From: Ovis canadensis
Taxonomy: Eukaryota; Chordata; Mammalia; Artiodactyla; Bovidae
Assembly (NCBI RefSeq): GCF_042477335.2
Contig: NC_091263.1
Span: forward strand, 15,039,501-15,103,500
Direction: 5' to 3'
DNA: 64,000 bases
The position numbers and the translations under genes are program-made. Below, one piece after another: positions 10,001 through 21,475 of the stretch. Position 1 is the first letter of the stretch. Each line of letters opens with the position of its first letter. Under the pieces are notes generated by a model. That model saw nothing but the letters and a program-made list of their open reading frames with translations, searched no databases and had not been told where the DNA came from.

Positions 10001-11395
10001 GCTGGGGGTAGCATTATCCCTTCCCCAGGGAGGCTTCAGGGAGCTCGTTACTGAAGTGACCTTTTCTTTCCGTCAACTTGGACTTGCCTGTGAACTGCAT
10101 GGGAAACCAGTGAGGACCCTTGTTACATCTTTTCTCCTCCCCACTCTATGCCAGCCTTGTAGATCCCAGGCACATAGGCCATGGGGGAGGTCACAGAATA
10201 GGGGAATCCCAAAGCTCTTTGTGGGTCATGAAATTCTAAAGTTCTGTGTTTTTCTTCTGTTCTCTGGTTTCTGGAAGGCCCTGCTAACAAGGCCTGCAGG
10301 AAGAGTGATGGTGTGAGCTGTCTCCTAGTAACTCTGGTGAATTAATTCCCGGTGGCCTTCACTGGGCTGCAGAAGCACCTTAGAAACTGAAAAAGAAAAG
10401 CAGTTTCAAAGCTAATTATGCCTTAGTAGAACCTGGGGAGTCATTAGGTGCTGAGTATATGCGCACACGGGCTTTGGTCAGACTGTGGTTTTCTGGATAT
10501 CACTGCAATCTCTTTCTAGAGGTCAGGTTGTTGACACTCTGTTACATACTGAGTAGTATTTGTTCTGGGTTCTGTCCTTGCTGAAATGAGCCCAGAAATG
10601 GGTAGTATATGATTCAATATAAAATTACCCCCTTGCCAGGGCTGGGGACTCTGTAAGCATCCATTCGAAAGGGAAAAAACTCTGTACTATGTTATTTTAT
10701 TCAAGAGACTGGCATCAGTATCTTTCTGATTCTCCCCTGGACGAAAAGCTGGAAACCTTTAAGTGAGGCTGCCATGTGTTTCAAAGTTATTCTGGCCAAA
10801 GAACTTCCCTTCTTGGGCTAGAAAAAGGAGTGGTCTTCCCTTAGAGACAGTTGGAAAGGAACATTGTCTCTTGAAACCAGGGAAATTAACAGGATTACTG
10901 AGTATTTTTCCAAGTCCATTGTATTTTGACACCCAGGAGTCTTGAAATTAGAACCAACTCATGTTTAAGAGTGTTTTTTGTCTCATGCCATCTGTTTTTT
11001 GTACCCTGGAATTGCAGTGAATGTGGCAGCCCCTGGATGCCAATTATCTGAAATAAACCAGTGCAGCTGTCCCTCAGCAACATGCAGTTTGAATGAAAGA
11101 GAAGACTGTAGGGAGTTTGTTATCTCTGGAAGCTCCCTGGAGGCTCAGTGATGAGGGTGAGATGTGGCAGTGGTAAATGGACCTGGTGGGAAGGACTCTA
11201 CTCGGAACTGCGGGAACTGCCTCCCAGTGTATGAAGAGGACCTGGGGCTCTGGGCGCAGACTCAGGGGCCCTAATTGGCCTTGCAGTCTTTGACTTGTGC
11301 AAACTTATGAAGACCAGCTGGATGGCAGTACTCTAGAAGTATATAGATTAAGCTAGTGGCCACTGGATTATTTAGCCATGGGCTGGCAAGTCATT
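10001..11395. other. Unassigned, presumably intronic
   Basis: Unique-looking sequence without a recognised repeat. The 108-codon plus-strand frame at 9990-10316 starts inside a SINE tail, has no domain features and is probably chance. Confidence 0.5.
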
Positions 11396-11702
11396 CTCTT
11401 AGAACCTAAATTTATCCTCTCAATGAGGCCTCTCAGATGTCACCCTCTTAATGAGGCCTACCTTGACCACTCTATGTAAAATTCCAACCTAAATCTCTTC
11501 CTAGCACACTGGCCCTAACCTAAACAATTCCCTCCTTTCTCTGTATTTATTCACTTCAAAATATGATGGAATTTACTTCCCACAATCTACACATTATAAA
11601 GACAAAGGTTTTGATTCACTTGTGTTAACTGAAATATCCCAAACTCCTGGAACAGTGCCTGGCATACAGTAGGGATTCCATAAATATTTGAACAAGTGAA
11701 AA
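11396..11702 (+). mobile_element. L2 LINE 3' end
   Basis: 'aacagtgcctggcatacagt' and 'ccataaatatttgaacaagt' are the diagnostic L2 3' end; the preceding 200 bases ('gaggcctaccttgaccactc', 'ctgtatttattcac') fit the weakly conserved upstream part. Confidence 0.7.
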
Positions 11703-12180
11703 GAACCATGGGTAATGAACCTGAAGGAGGGACCTGAATACAACTTCAGTAGGAGAAGGGAAGGTAATATATTAGCTATGACTCTGAAGGGTCTTTGTGT
11801 GCTAATCATACAAAGAACTAATCATTAAGTGAACACCTGTGGAGGTGGAAACTCACTATCTCTAAGGCAACATATCAATATTTTGGATAATTTTAGTTGT
11901 TAAAGTTTTCTGTTATATTGAGTAGAAATGTCTGCATTGTTTCTACCTGGTCCTAGTTCTGAATCCTTGTGCTTTTCAGAAGAAATATAATCACAATGAC
12001 AGCCCATCAATTGAACACAGCTATGTTGGTCTCCATGTGTTCTTCTCTAGGTTTCATTTCCTTCTGTCATTTCTCACAAGACATGGTTTTGAATCATCTC
12101 ATCATCCTCACAGCTACTCTTTGAAAACTGCCAAACTGGATGGACAGTGCTTAGGAAACTATCACTGAAAAACTGGTCCT
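11703..12180. other. Unassigned sequence
   Basis: No gene or repeat recognised between the L2 remnant and the next BovB. Confidence 0.5.
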
Positions 12181-12190
12181 AGAAAAAGAC

Positions 12191-14564
12191 TTTGGAGTAC
12201 AAAGTGAAGTTTGGCCTTGGAGTATAAAATAAAAAAGGGCAAAGGCTAACAGAATTTTGCCAAGAGAACGCACTGGTCATAGCAAACACTCTCTTCCAAC
12301 AACACAAGAGACGACTCTACACATGGACATCACTATATGGTCAACACTGAAATCAGATTGATTATATTCTTTTCAGCCAAAGATGAAGAAGCTCTATACA
12401 GTCAGCAAAAACAAGACCAGGAGCTGCCTGTGGCTCAGATCATGAACTCCTTATTGCAAAATTCAGACTTAAATTGAAGAAAGTAGGGAAAATCACTATA
12501 GCATTCAGATATGACCTAAATCAAATCCCTTATGATTATACAGTGGAAGTGACAAATAGATTCAAAGGATTAGATCTGATAGACAGAGTGCCTGAAGAAT
12601 TAATGGATGGAGGTTCGTAACGTTGTATGGGAGGCAGTAATCAAAACCATCCCCAAGAAGAAGAAACTCAAAAAGACAAAATGGTTGTCTGAGGAGGCCT
12701 TACAAATAGCTGAGAAAAGAAGAAAAGTGAAAGGGAAAGGCAAAGGAGAAAAGAAAAGATATATCTATTTGAATGCAAAGTTCCAAAGAATAGCAAGAGA
12801 GATAAGAAAGCCTTCCTCAGTGATCAATGCAAAGAAATAGAGGAAAACAATAGAATGGGAAATACTAGAGATCTCTTCAAGAAAATTAGAGATGCCAAGG
12901 GAACATTTCATGAGAAGACAGGTACAATAAAGGATAGGAACAGTATGGACCCAACAGACACAGAAGATATTAAGAAGAGGTGGCAAGAATACACAGAAGA
13001 ACTACACAAAAAAGATCTCAATGACCCAGATAACCACGATGGTGTGATCACTTACTTAGAGCCAGACATTCTGGAGTGTGAAGTCAAGTGGGTCTTAGGA
13101 AACATCACTATGAACAAAGCTAGTGGAGGTGACGGAATTCTAGCTGAGCTATTTCAGATCCAAAAAGATGATGCTGTGAAAATGCTGCATTCAATATGCC
13201 AGCAAATTTGGGAAAAATCAGTGGCCACAAGACTGGAAAAGGTCAGTTTTCATTCCAATCCCAAAGAAAGGCAATGCTAAAGAATGTTCAAACTACTGCA
13301 CAATTGCATTCTTCTCACATGCTAGCAAAGTAATGCTGAAAATTCTCCAAGCTAGCCTTCGACAGTATGTGAACCAAGAAATTCCAGATGTTCAAGCTGG
13401 ATACAGAAAAGGCAAAGGAATGAAAGATCAAATTGCCAACATCCGTTGGATCATCAAAAAAGCAAGAGAGTTCCAGAAAAATGTCTACTTCTGCTTTATT
13501 GACTATGCTATCGCCTTTGACTCTGTGGATCACAGTAAACTGTGGAAAATTCTTCAAGAGATGGGAATACCAGACCACCTAATATGTCTCCTGAGAAATC
13601 TGTATGCAGGTCAAGAAACAACTGTTAGAACCAGACGTGGAACAATGGAATGATTCCAAACTGGGAAAGGAGTATGTCAAGACTGTATATTGTCACCTTG
13701 CTTATTTAATGTCTATGCAGAGTACATTATGTCCAATGCTGGGCTGGATGTGCAAGATTGCCGTGAGAAATATCAGTAACCTCAGATATGCAGATGACAC
13801 CACCCTTATGGCAGAAAGTGAAGAAGAACTAAAGAGCCTATTGATGAAAGTGCAAGAGGAAAGTGAAAAAGCTGCATTAAAGCTTAACATTCAAAAAACG
13901 AAGATCATTGCATTCTGTCCCATCACTTCATGGCAAATAGATGGGGAAACAGTGGAAACAGTGAGAGACTATTTTCTTGGGCTCCAAAATCACTGCAGAT
14001 GGTGACTGCAGCCCTGAAATTAAAAGGTGCTTGCTCCTTGGAAGAAAAGATATGACCAACCTAGACAGCATATTAAAAAGCAGAGACATTACTTTGCTGA
14101 CAAAAGTCCATCTAGTCAAAGCTACGGCTTTTCCAGTAGTCATGTATGGATGTGAGAGTAGGACCATAAAGAAAGTGGAGCGCTGAAGAATTGATGGTTT
14201 TGATCTGTGGTGTTGGAGAAGATTCTTGAGAGTCCCTTGGACTGCAAGGAGATCCAGCCAGTGAATTTAAAGGAAATTGGACCTGAATATTCACTGAAAG
14301 GACTGATGCTGAAGCTGAAGCTCCAATACTTTGGCCACCAGATGTGAAGAACTGACTGATTGGAAAAGACCCTGATGCTGGGAAAGATTGAGGGCAGGAG
14401 GAAAACAGGACGACAGAGGATGAGATGGTTGGATGGCATCACCAACTCAGTGGATGTGAGTGTGAGCAAGTTCTGGGACTTGGTGATGGAAGTTGGTGAG
14501 GGAAGCTGCAGCTCCGTGGGGTCTCAAAGAGGCGGGCACTGAAGTGAGTGACTAAACTGAAATG
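12191..14564 (+). mobile_element. BovB, 5'-truncated, with 10-bp target duplication
   Basis: About 2.4 kb, beginning in the distal endonuclease domain ('tttggccttggagtat', then 'caagagaacgcactggtcat') and running through the reverse transcriptase to the 3' terminus. Flanked by AGAAAAAGAC at 12181-12190 and 14565-14574, which fixes both ends. Coding remains are in pieces: 12855-13280 (linker to early RT), 13333-13653 (with FIDYAIAFDSVDH, where the usual Lys and Cys are changed), 13604-14005 (with YADDTTLMAESEEE). Several frameshifts and stops separate them, so no full protein is possible. The first bases seem to repeat part of the element ('ggagtacaaagtgaag' then 'ggccttggagtataaaat'), perhaps a junction scar. 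Confidence 0.93.
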
Positions 14565-14574
14565 AGAAAAAGAC

Positions 14575-14935
14575 CACTCAAGAGTGAATAAAACAGGGTT
14601 CAAAGTTTCATACTGGGAAAGAAGTTTGATTTAGCTTAATTTGGAAAAAGCAAAGCCCAGATTATAAAATAAGTTAATTTTATTCCAAGTACTCATTTTT
14701 AGAATTGAATCAATGGGTGAGGGGAGGAATTATTTTTCTGGTAAAAGTCTGTGATGCATAATAGCATAGTCCTCACTTGACTTTGGAAGTCAGTGGCATG
14801 ATCATATTAAGAGTTTTTTCTGTTTTTCCAGAATTACTTGCTTGAGTAATAACCCCACCATCTCCAGGTGGGGGCGGGAGGGCCATCTCCATCTTCTCTT
14901 GGTCTTTTTTTATTAATATCATTCTGTTTTGAGCA
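14575..14935. other. Unassigned sequence
   Basis: Nothing recognised. Confidence 0.5.
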
Positions 14936-14937
14936 TC

Positions 14938-15002
14938 TGCGGGGTCGTACAGAGTCGAACATGGCTGAAGGGACTTAGCAGCAGCAGCAGCAGCAGCAGC
15001 AG
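14938..15002 (+). mobile_element. BovA2 SINE tail with (AGC)n
   Basis: 'cggggtcgtacagagtcgaa' to 'gggacttagc' plus about eight AGC units: the 3' end of a BovA2 element cut to 65 bases. No target duplication seen. Confidence 0.75.
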
Positions 15003-16164
15003 GGTCATTATTAACAGGTACCCGCCAGACTTTTTTTTGTCTCTTCCATAGGCTTGGTATATCTTTTTAAGATCTGCGTCAAGATCTGCAAGGTTACTTT
15101 GCCGCCCATCTGTGTGTTACTGGTGGTGTACTTACTTGCCTGTGATCCTGGCATGGGAGGTTGCTTATGGAGCTGCTCTTGTTAAGTGGGCTGGGGTGTT
15201 GGTGCACTTTTTAGAAGGAATGAGTTCAGTGTTGTGTGCATTTTGTCATGCAGCCTTTGGCTTGACTCCCATCTCTTCCCCACTAAGACTTGTTTGAACA
15301 ACAAGGACACCCTGTTCTGTAGATGTGCTCTCACTGGCACTGTCACAGCCCTTGTTTAGACCTTTTCGATATGCAGATAAAATAACCCAAGAGATTCACC
15401 TTGACTTTGCAGTGACACTTAAATATTTTTAACACCAGCTGGTGGTAACCCACAAATCCTCATAACAGTTGTAGAGTGTTTAATATAATATTTAAAACCT
15501 GAATTGAGGACTATATATTCATTCTAATTATATTTTATGTTACTCCCTTCACCTCATCTTCTTAAGCCTGTTTGAATACTGTTAAATCAGGCGTCCTTTA
15601 TAGTTTTGTGCCATATACAGATTTCATTAGCATACCATTTTCAGCTTTTCCAATCGAGTATTAACAATAATGAACTGAGCCAAGTCAAAGATGGAGACTC
15701 TTATCTGGGTTGAAGTAGATGATTGAGATTTTGACTCGGAGAATACTGATGTCCTTAATTTTAAAAAGTCAGAATTTAGCTTTAAATATGCAGTGCTTTG
15801 AAGTGTTTCCTTGGTGAGAAAAGAGCCAACAAATGAAAGTCTAGAACTCCAGCAAGATATCTAAATTTGGAAGTTATTTTGTGCTCATGCTGCAGAGCAG
15901 TTGAGAGCTTTATGCAAAGCCGTTGTGCTTGGTGAGTTGGACACGGTGACCTTTCTGGTTAGGGTTAATGAGTCAAGCAGTCAGTGAATACAGAGAGGCA
16001 ATGAATATGAAATACATATTTTTTCAAGAAGTGCATCTGCATACTTCAAAGTTCTTGAAGAGCACAATATCCTCAGACCAGAACAAAGAAGTACCATCTT
16101 ATAAACTAGGTTTGAAAATTAGCAGTTGTTTACTTGAAGCACAGAAGACATGTGATAGTTGTTT
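15003..16164. other. Unassigned, presumably intronic
   Basis: AT-rich, with no recognised repeat or exon. The 156-codon frame at 15968-16438 runs out of this stretch into a MaLR LTR and is therefore not a gene. Confidence 0.5.
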
Positions 16165-16520
16165 AGATGTTGTCTTAATCCATTTGAGCTGCTATAACAA
16201 TATACAGAATACTACCTACTGGGTGGCTTATAAACAACAAAAGTTCTGGAGGCTGGCAAGTCAGTCAGGACATTGGCAAGGTCCATTTCTGGTGAGGACT
16301 CTCCTTCTGGTTCACAGCTGGCACTTCTGTCTGTATCTTCACATGGTAGAAGGGGTAAACAGTCTCTGTGGAGTCTCTTTTATAAGAGCATCTATCCCAT
16401 TCATGAGGGCTCTGCACTGTGATCTAATCACATTCTGAGTGTTCCCACCTCCTAATGCCACCACCCTGGCTTTGGGATTTCAACATGGTTTTTAGGGGAT
16501 GTGAACATTCAGAGACGTGT
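16165..16520 (-). mobile_element. MaLR LTR (MLT1-like), antisense
   Basis: 'gtcttaatccatttgagctg', 'tgggtggcttataaacaaca', 'agttctggaggctgg', 'cttcacatggtagaagg', 'ttataagagcatc' and 'cccattcatgagggctct' are the reverse complement of an MLT1-class LTR, in the right order. Confidence 0.7.
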
Positions 16521-16799
16521 TGTGGAATCTCAGCTCTTTGTCTATTGTCTGGCAGGCTTTTGAGTGAATTACGTAGGTTCTCATCAACTCAATTGAGTCA
16601 CCTATAAGAAAAGAAGTGCCCCAGCTTTCCCAGAGGGAAGCTCTGGGAAAATTCACCACTTGAAATTTAGCTCTCCACGCAGGATAGACCAGCAGATTGT
16701 GAATATCATCACTTGTTTCTAAGCAAGGTTCTTTGCCCAGGTTCCCTGCCAAAATGGAGAGAGGGTTCCAAAAAATACCTTTTCTAAAAGGATGTGTAC
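16521..16799. other. Unassigned sequence
   Basis: Nothing recognised. Confidence 0.5.
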
Positions 16800-17112
16800 T
16801 TTTATTTATTTATTTTTGGATGTACTGGGTCTTTGTTGCTGCATGTGCTTTTCTTTAATTTTGGTCACTGGGACTACTCTCTAGTTGTGGTGTGCAGATG
16901 TCTCATTGAGGTGGCTTCTCTGGTTGCAGAGCACAGGCTCTAGGGCACATGGGCTTGCTAGTTGTGGCTCCCAGGCTTTAGAGCACGGGCTCAATACTTG
17001 TGGAGCACTGGTCTAGTTGCTCTGAGACATGGAACCTTCCCAGATCAGGGATCAGACCCACATCTCCTGCACTGGAAGGCAGATTCTTTACTGAGCCACC
17101 AAGGAAGACCCC
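16800..17112 (-). mobile_element. CHR-type cetartiodactyl SINE, antisense
   Basis: Starts with a T-rich patch, then 'tgtactgggtctttgttgct', repeated 'ctagttgtgg' units and finally 'cactggaaggcagattcttt' and 'gagccaccaaggaaga': the reverse complement of a full-length tRNA-derived CHR SINE (about 310 bases). Confidence 0.8.
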
Positions 17113-17154
17113 CAAATATGTTTTTGTTTAAAAATTGTGCTTTCTTGCCTTTTT

Positions 17155-17283
17155 GTTGATGTTCAGTCTCTCAACCGTGTCTGACTCTTTGTGACCCCAT
17201 GGACTGCAGCATGCCGTCCTGTTGTTCACCATCTGGAGTTTGCTCAAACTCATGTCCATTGGATCAATGATGCCATCAAAACG
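17155..17283 (-). mobile_element. BovB 3' end, short antisense fragment
   Basis: 'cgtgtctgactctttgtgac', 'ctgcagcatgccgtcctg' and 'tggagtttgctcaaactcat' are the reversed last 130 bases of BovB. Confidence 0.75.
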
Positions 17284-17650
17284 ATGTCATTCTCCATTGT
17301 CCCAACTGTTCAAAAAAAGTGAAAGGAAGATTGTGATTATTGTCATCTTTGGCTCTTCATTGTTGCCCTGGGTGAAGCAATGAAAGAGTGCAAATAAATG
17401 TTCTTTTCCCCCTTCTATACTGTTTGGGTGGAGGAGCAGAAGCCAGCATCCATACAGGTCACACTGGGACTGGGAAGTAAAGATGAGTAAAACCATTTTG
17501 CTCTTTAGCTTGTCTTGGTCTCTTGGTGTTTTGTAATTTGTGACAGTTTTTTCGAAAGAATCAAACTATCACTTCCTGGAGAGAGTGCGGGTGGGGAGTG
17601 TGGGAGTGTGTTTGTGAGGGTTTCTGAAAGTTCCTACTTGTAGTACCTTG
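17284..17650. other. Unassigned sequence
   Basis: No recognised gene or repeat. Confidence 0.5.
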
Positions 17651-17655
17651 TTTCC

Positions 17656-17681
17656 GTGTGTGTGTGTGTGCGCGCGCGCAC
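17656..17681 (+). repeat. (GT)n/(GC)n microsatellite
   Basis: About eight GT units followed by about five GC units, abutting the 3' end of the antisense Bov-tA that follows. Confidence 0.85.
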
Positions 17682-17890
17682 ATGCGCTCATTCATGTCCG
17701 ACTCTTTGCAGCCCCATGGACTGTAGCAAGCCAGGCTTCTCTGTCCATGGAATTTTTGAGACAAGAATACTGGAGTGGGTTGCCATTTCATACTCCAAGG
17801 AATCTTCCTGACCCTGGGATCGAACCCATGACCCTTGTATCTCCTGCACTGGCAGGCAGATTCTTCACCACTGTGCCACCTGGGAAGCCC
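17682..17890 (-). mobile_element. Bov-tA SINE, antisense
   Basis: Reverse-complement order: 3' part 'catgtccgactctttgcagc', body 'caagaatactggagtgggtt', head 'gatcgaacccatgaccc' (B box reversed) and 'gccacctgggaagccc'. Essentially complete. Confidence 0.9.
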
Positions 17891-18210
17891 AGCTTGTTAC
17901 CTTAGTTAGAAAAGAAGCCGGGATGAGAAGTGGGGATGGGAAGAGTGTGGGGTGTTTGAAAAGGCCCATAGCCCCATCATTCTTGCACTGCTGCAGGGTC
18001 TCTGCCTTTAGTTAAACTCTCGCAAACTCAGCTGCTCTCTACTGACATTATATATTTCAAGCAATTCAGGATTCTTTTCAGGAACCTTGGCTTCTTTCTT
18101 TTGTTCTTTTTTTTTTTTTTTTTTTTTTTACTAGTTTCTTGTCACTTTCCACCTAACCATTTTTCTCTAGCTCAGAGAGTGTCAAAGTTTTTGTTTTTAT
18201 ACTCTCTTAA
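17891..18210. other. Unassigned; includes a long T run
   Basis: Holds a run of about 24 T at 18107-18130, possibly a trace of a lost antisense retroelement tail. Nothing else recognised. Confidence 0.5.
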
Positions 18211-19953
18211 ATGGGAAAGACTAGAGATCTCTTCAAGAAAATTAGAGACACCAAGGGAACATCATGCAAAGATGGGCTTGATAAAAGACAGAAATGGAAT
18301 GGACCTAACAGAAGCAGAAGATATTAAGAAGAGGTGGCAAGAATACACAGAAGAACTGTACAAAAAAGATCTTCTCAACCAAGATAATCACGATGGTGTG
18401 ATCACTCACCTAGAGCCAGACATCCTGGAATGTGAAGTCAAGTGGGTCTTAGAAAGCCTCACTATGAACAAAGCTAGTGGAGGTGATGGAATTCCAGTTA
18501 AGCTATTTCAAATCCTGGAAGATGATGCTGTGAAAGTGCTGGACTCAATATGCCAGCAAATTTGGAAAATTCAGCAGGGGCCACAGGACTGGAAAAGGTC
18601 AATTTTCATTCCAATCCCAAAGGAAGGCAATGCCAAAGAATGCTCAAACTGCTGCACAATTGCACTCATCTCACATGCTAGTAAAGTAATGCTCAAAATT
18701 CTCCAAGCCAGACTTCAGCAATACATGAACCGTGAACTTCCAGATGTTCAAGCTGGTTTTAGAAAAGGCAGAGGAACCAGAGATCAAATTGCCAACATCT
18801 GCTGGATCATGGAAAAAGCAAGAGAGTTCCAGAAAAACATCTATTTCTACTTTATTGACTATGCCAAAGCCTTTGACTGTGTGGATCACAATAAATTGTG
18901 GAAAATTCTGAAAGAGATGGGAATACCAGGCCATCTGACCTGCCTCTTGAGAAATCTGTATGCAGGTCAGGAAGCAACAGTTCAAACTGGACATGGAATA
19001 ACAGACTGGTTCCAAATAGGCAAAGGAGTATGTCAAGGCTGTATCTTGTCACCCTGCTTATTTAACTTCTATGCAGAGTACATCATGAGAAATGCTGGGC
19101 TGGAAGAAGCCTAAGCTGGAATCAAGATTGCCGGGAGAAATATCAATAACCTCAGATATGCAGATGACACCACCCTTATGGCAGAAAGTGAAGAGGAGCT
19201 AAAAAGCCTCTTGATGAAAGTGAAAGAGGAGAGTGAAAAAGTTGGCTTAAAGCTCAACATTCAGAAAACGAAGATCATGGCATCCGGTCCCATCACTTCA
19301 TGGGAAATAGATGGGGAAACAGTAGAAACAGTGTCAGACTTTATTGTTTTGGGCTCCAAAATCACTGCAGATGGTGACTGCAGCCATGAAATTAAAAGAT
19401 TTTTACTCCTTGGGAGGAAAGTTATGACCAACCTAGATAGCATATTCAAAAGCAGAGACATTACTTTGCCAACAAAGGTCCGTCTATGGTTTTGGAAAAA
19501 CCAAGGCTATGGTTTTTCCAGTGGTCAGGTATGGATGTGAGAATTGGACTGTAAAGAAAGCTGAGTGCTGAAGAAATGATGCTTTTGAACTGTGGTTTTG
19601 GAGGAGACTCTTGAGAGTCCCTTGGACTGCAAGGAGATCCAACCCGTCCATTCTGAAGGAGATCAGCCCTGGGATTTCTTTGGAGGGAATGATGCTGAAG
19701 CTGAAACTCCAGTACTTTGGCCACCTGATGCGAAGAGTTGACTCATTGGAAAAGACTCTGATGTTGAGAGGGACTGGGGGCAGGAGGAGAAGGGGACGAC
19801 AGAGGATGAGATGGCTGGATGGCATCACTGACTCGATGGACGTGAGTCTGAGTGAACTCCGGGAGATGGTGATAGACAGGGAGTCCTGGCGTGCTGCAAT
19901 TCATGGGGTTGCAAAGAGTCGGACACGACTGAGCGACTGAACTGACTGAGACT
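18211..19953 (+). mobile_element. BovB, 5'-truncated, best-preserved plus-strand reverse transcriptase
   Basis: Starts abruptly at 'atgggaaagactagagatct' (linker before the RT) and ends near 'gactgagcgactgaactgac'. About 1.74 kb. No target duplication was found, so ends are approximate. Closer to the apparent consensus than the copies at 1-2745 and 26203-29092, so probably younger. Confidence 0.92.
18240..19540 (+). pseudogene. BovB reverse transcriptase region, disabled by one stop and frame changes
   Basis: The frame open to 19114 carries, in order, KRWQEYTEELYK, ASGGDGIPVKLFQ, QDWKRSIFIPIPKEGNAKEC, the palm motif FIDYAKAFDCVDH (about 18851-18889) and GCILSPCLFN (about 19036-19065). It then meets TAA at 19112-19114 where other copies have a Gln codon. 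Past the stop the same domain continues, with the catalytic YADD at 19157-19168 and TTLMAESEEELKSLL. Near 18255 two bases are missing relative to other copies, which shifts the frame from the upstream MGKTRDLFKK block. In RTE-type LINEs this protein copies the element's RNA at a nicked genomic site; this copy cannot make it. Confidence 0.85.
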
Positions 19954-20159
19954 GAAGGAACTTTCAGAAACTATATACACCTGCACATATATTTTAATTT
20001 GACATGAGGTCTTTTATTACAGATTTTAAATGACTAATGAATTGGATTCAATGAGTTGAATAGATTTGATCTCTTGTCTATTGTGAAAGTTAGCTATTTA
20101 AAATTAAACTAGAATAGCATTCGTTGTATACAGTGAAATTTAAATGCCAGTAGCCAGGA

Positions 20160-20885
20160 CTTCCCTGGTGATTCCGTGGTTAGGAATCTGCCTGCCAGTG
20201 CAGGGAGACCGGTTCGATACCTGGTCTGGGAAGATCCCATGTGCTGCAGTGCAACGAAGCCCGTGTGCCGTAACTACTGAACCCTGTGTGCCTACAAAGA
20301 GGAAAAATTAAAGTTTTCCATAACCTCCTGCTCTTTCTGCCTCTGTAACTCAGCTTGCTTCTGGTAGTCTGGATCACGTAGGTCATGTAGTCTCAGAAAG
20401 TGAGGACTTAACAATACTACAAACTGGAGGTTATCTCTCTTGCCCTTGTCCTGCTCTTTGCAATCGCCTGGCCCTTGCAAACCTGCTTAATCATGCCTGT
20501 CTGTGTAAAGGTCAGGCATCCCCCTCCCCATTCTGACTGCTGTTCCCGCACATGCGAAACCCTTCAGTTTAAACCAGCCTATTAACAGCCAGTGTTGCCC
20601 ACTATAATCTGTCTATAAAAACTCTGTAACCCCTTTGTTTGGGGCTCAGAGCTTAGAGTGTTAACTCCTCTGGGCCTGCTGGCCTAGTAAACCTGACTTA
20701 TCCAACTCTCTGAGTGTGGTACTTGGTTTCTTAAGTAGTGGTTTCTGCAACAAGAGAGGCTCCCACAGTGGGAAATCCACACACAACAACTAAAAGAGTA
20801 GCCCCTGCTCACCACAACTAGAGAAAGCCTGTGCACACCTTGAGGACCTAGTACAACCAAAAAAAAAAAAACAAAAAAAAAAACA
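20160..20885 (+). mobile_element. CHR-type SINE split by an LTR
   Basis: The head 'acttccctggtgattccgtg' with 'ggttcgatacctggtctggg' runs to about 20298 ('gtgtgcctaca'), and the same SINE resumes at about 20747 ('ctgcaacaagagaggctccc') and continues to an A-rich tail ending near 20885. The roughly 450 bases between are not SINE but an LTR (separate entry). Confidence 0.75.
20300..20748 (+). mobile_element. Solitary ERV LTR inserted in the CHR SINE
   Basis: LTR layout in plus orientation: U3-like 5' part with 'cctcctgctctttctgcctc', a TATA box in 'ctataaaaactctgtaaccc' (about 20612-20631), the R-like 'ttggggctcagagcttagag', a weak poly(A) signal 'agtaaacctg' and the U5-like 'ccaactctctgagtgtggta', ending in '...ttctgca'. 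Both flanks carry similar ACAA(A)GAG(A)GG sequence, suggesting a target duplication, but the 5' TG is not clear. No internal retroviral sequence. Confidence 0.6.
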
Positions 20886-21134
20886 GTAGCAATTTGATAC
20901 AGATTATTGTGGAGGAAGAATGTCACCTGTGGTCAGTAAACAAAGGATGTTGTGGCTTCTAAGCCAGCAGCTACTGCTGCCTCCCAGACTGTGCACCCTA
21001 AGGGGATACAGGTTAAAGAAAAACAGTATACTGTCCCTAAATAGTTAAAATGCATAGCAAAGGGAGGATTTCAAAGAACCTAGACACTTGCATCTTCTCA
21101 TACTTAGAAAAGTAGTAAATTCATTAACTCGAGA
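20886..21134. other. Unassigned sequence
   Basis: Nothing recognised. Confidence 0.5.
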
Positions 21135-21300
21135 TGCCAGGTTTTCTTTTTTAAAAAATATTTATTTATGCAGTGTCTTTGTTTCAGCCTGCTAGATCTT
21201 TAGTAGTGCAGGTGGGATCTAGTTCTCTGATCAGAGGTTGAACTCGGGCCCCCTGCATTGGGAGCACAGAGTCCTAACCACTGGGCCACCAGGGAAGTCC
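21135..21300 (-). mobile_element. CHR-type/tRNA-derived SINE, antisense
   Basis: 'gtgggatctagttctctgat', 'cagaggttgaactcgggccc', 'gtcctaaccactgggccacc' and 'agggaagtcc' are the reversed head of a cetartiodactyl tRNA SINE (B box reversed in 'ggttgaactcggg'). Confidence 0.75.
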
Positions 21301-21344
21301 CAAGATGCTTGGTTTTCTTTAGCCATAATCTTTTAATACTCTTA

Positions 21345-21475
21345 ACTACATGTTTTGGCTCCTCCCTTACCTCTTTGGAACAGTCTTTCAGCTACCTGAG
21401 GACCTATCTCCAGGGCTTATGTCCTCAGTATATCTGCTGAATAAAACAATTCTCAACTTCTAGGTTGTGTCTTAC
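21345..21475 (+). mobile_element. LTR 3' fragment (family A) with AATAAA
   Basis: 'ccttacctctttggaacagt', 'ctacctgaggacc' and AATAAA at 21440-21445, then 'ctcaacttctaggttgtg'. Same family as 3065-3212. Confidence 0.55.

Noticed and set aside
15968-16438. 156-codon plus-strand frame
   Set aside because: Its second half is an antisense MaLR LTR, so it is a chance frame.
18101-19114. 337-codon frame as a host gene
   Set aside because: It begins in a poly-T tract (Phe run) and then is BovB reverse transcriptase; a decayed retroelement.
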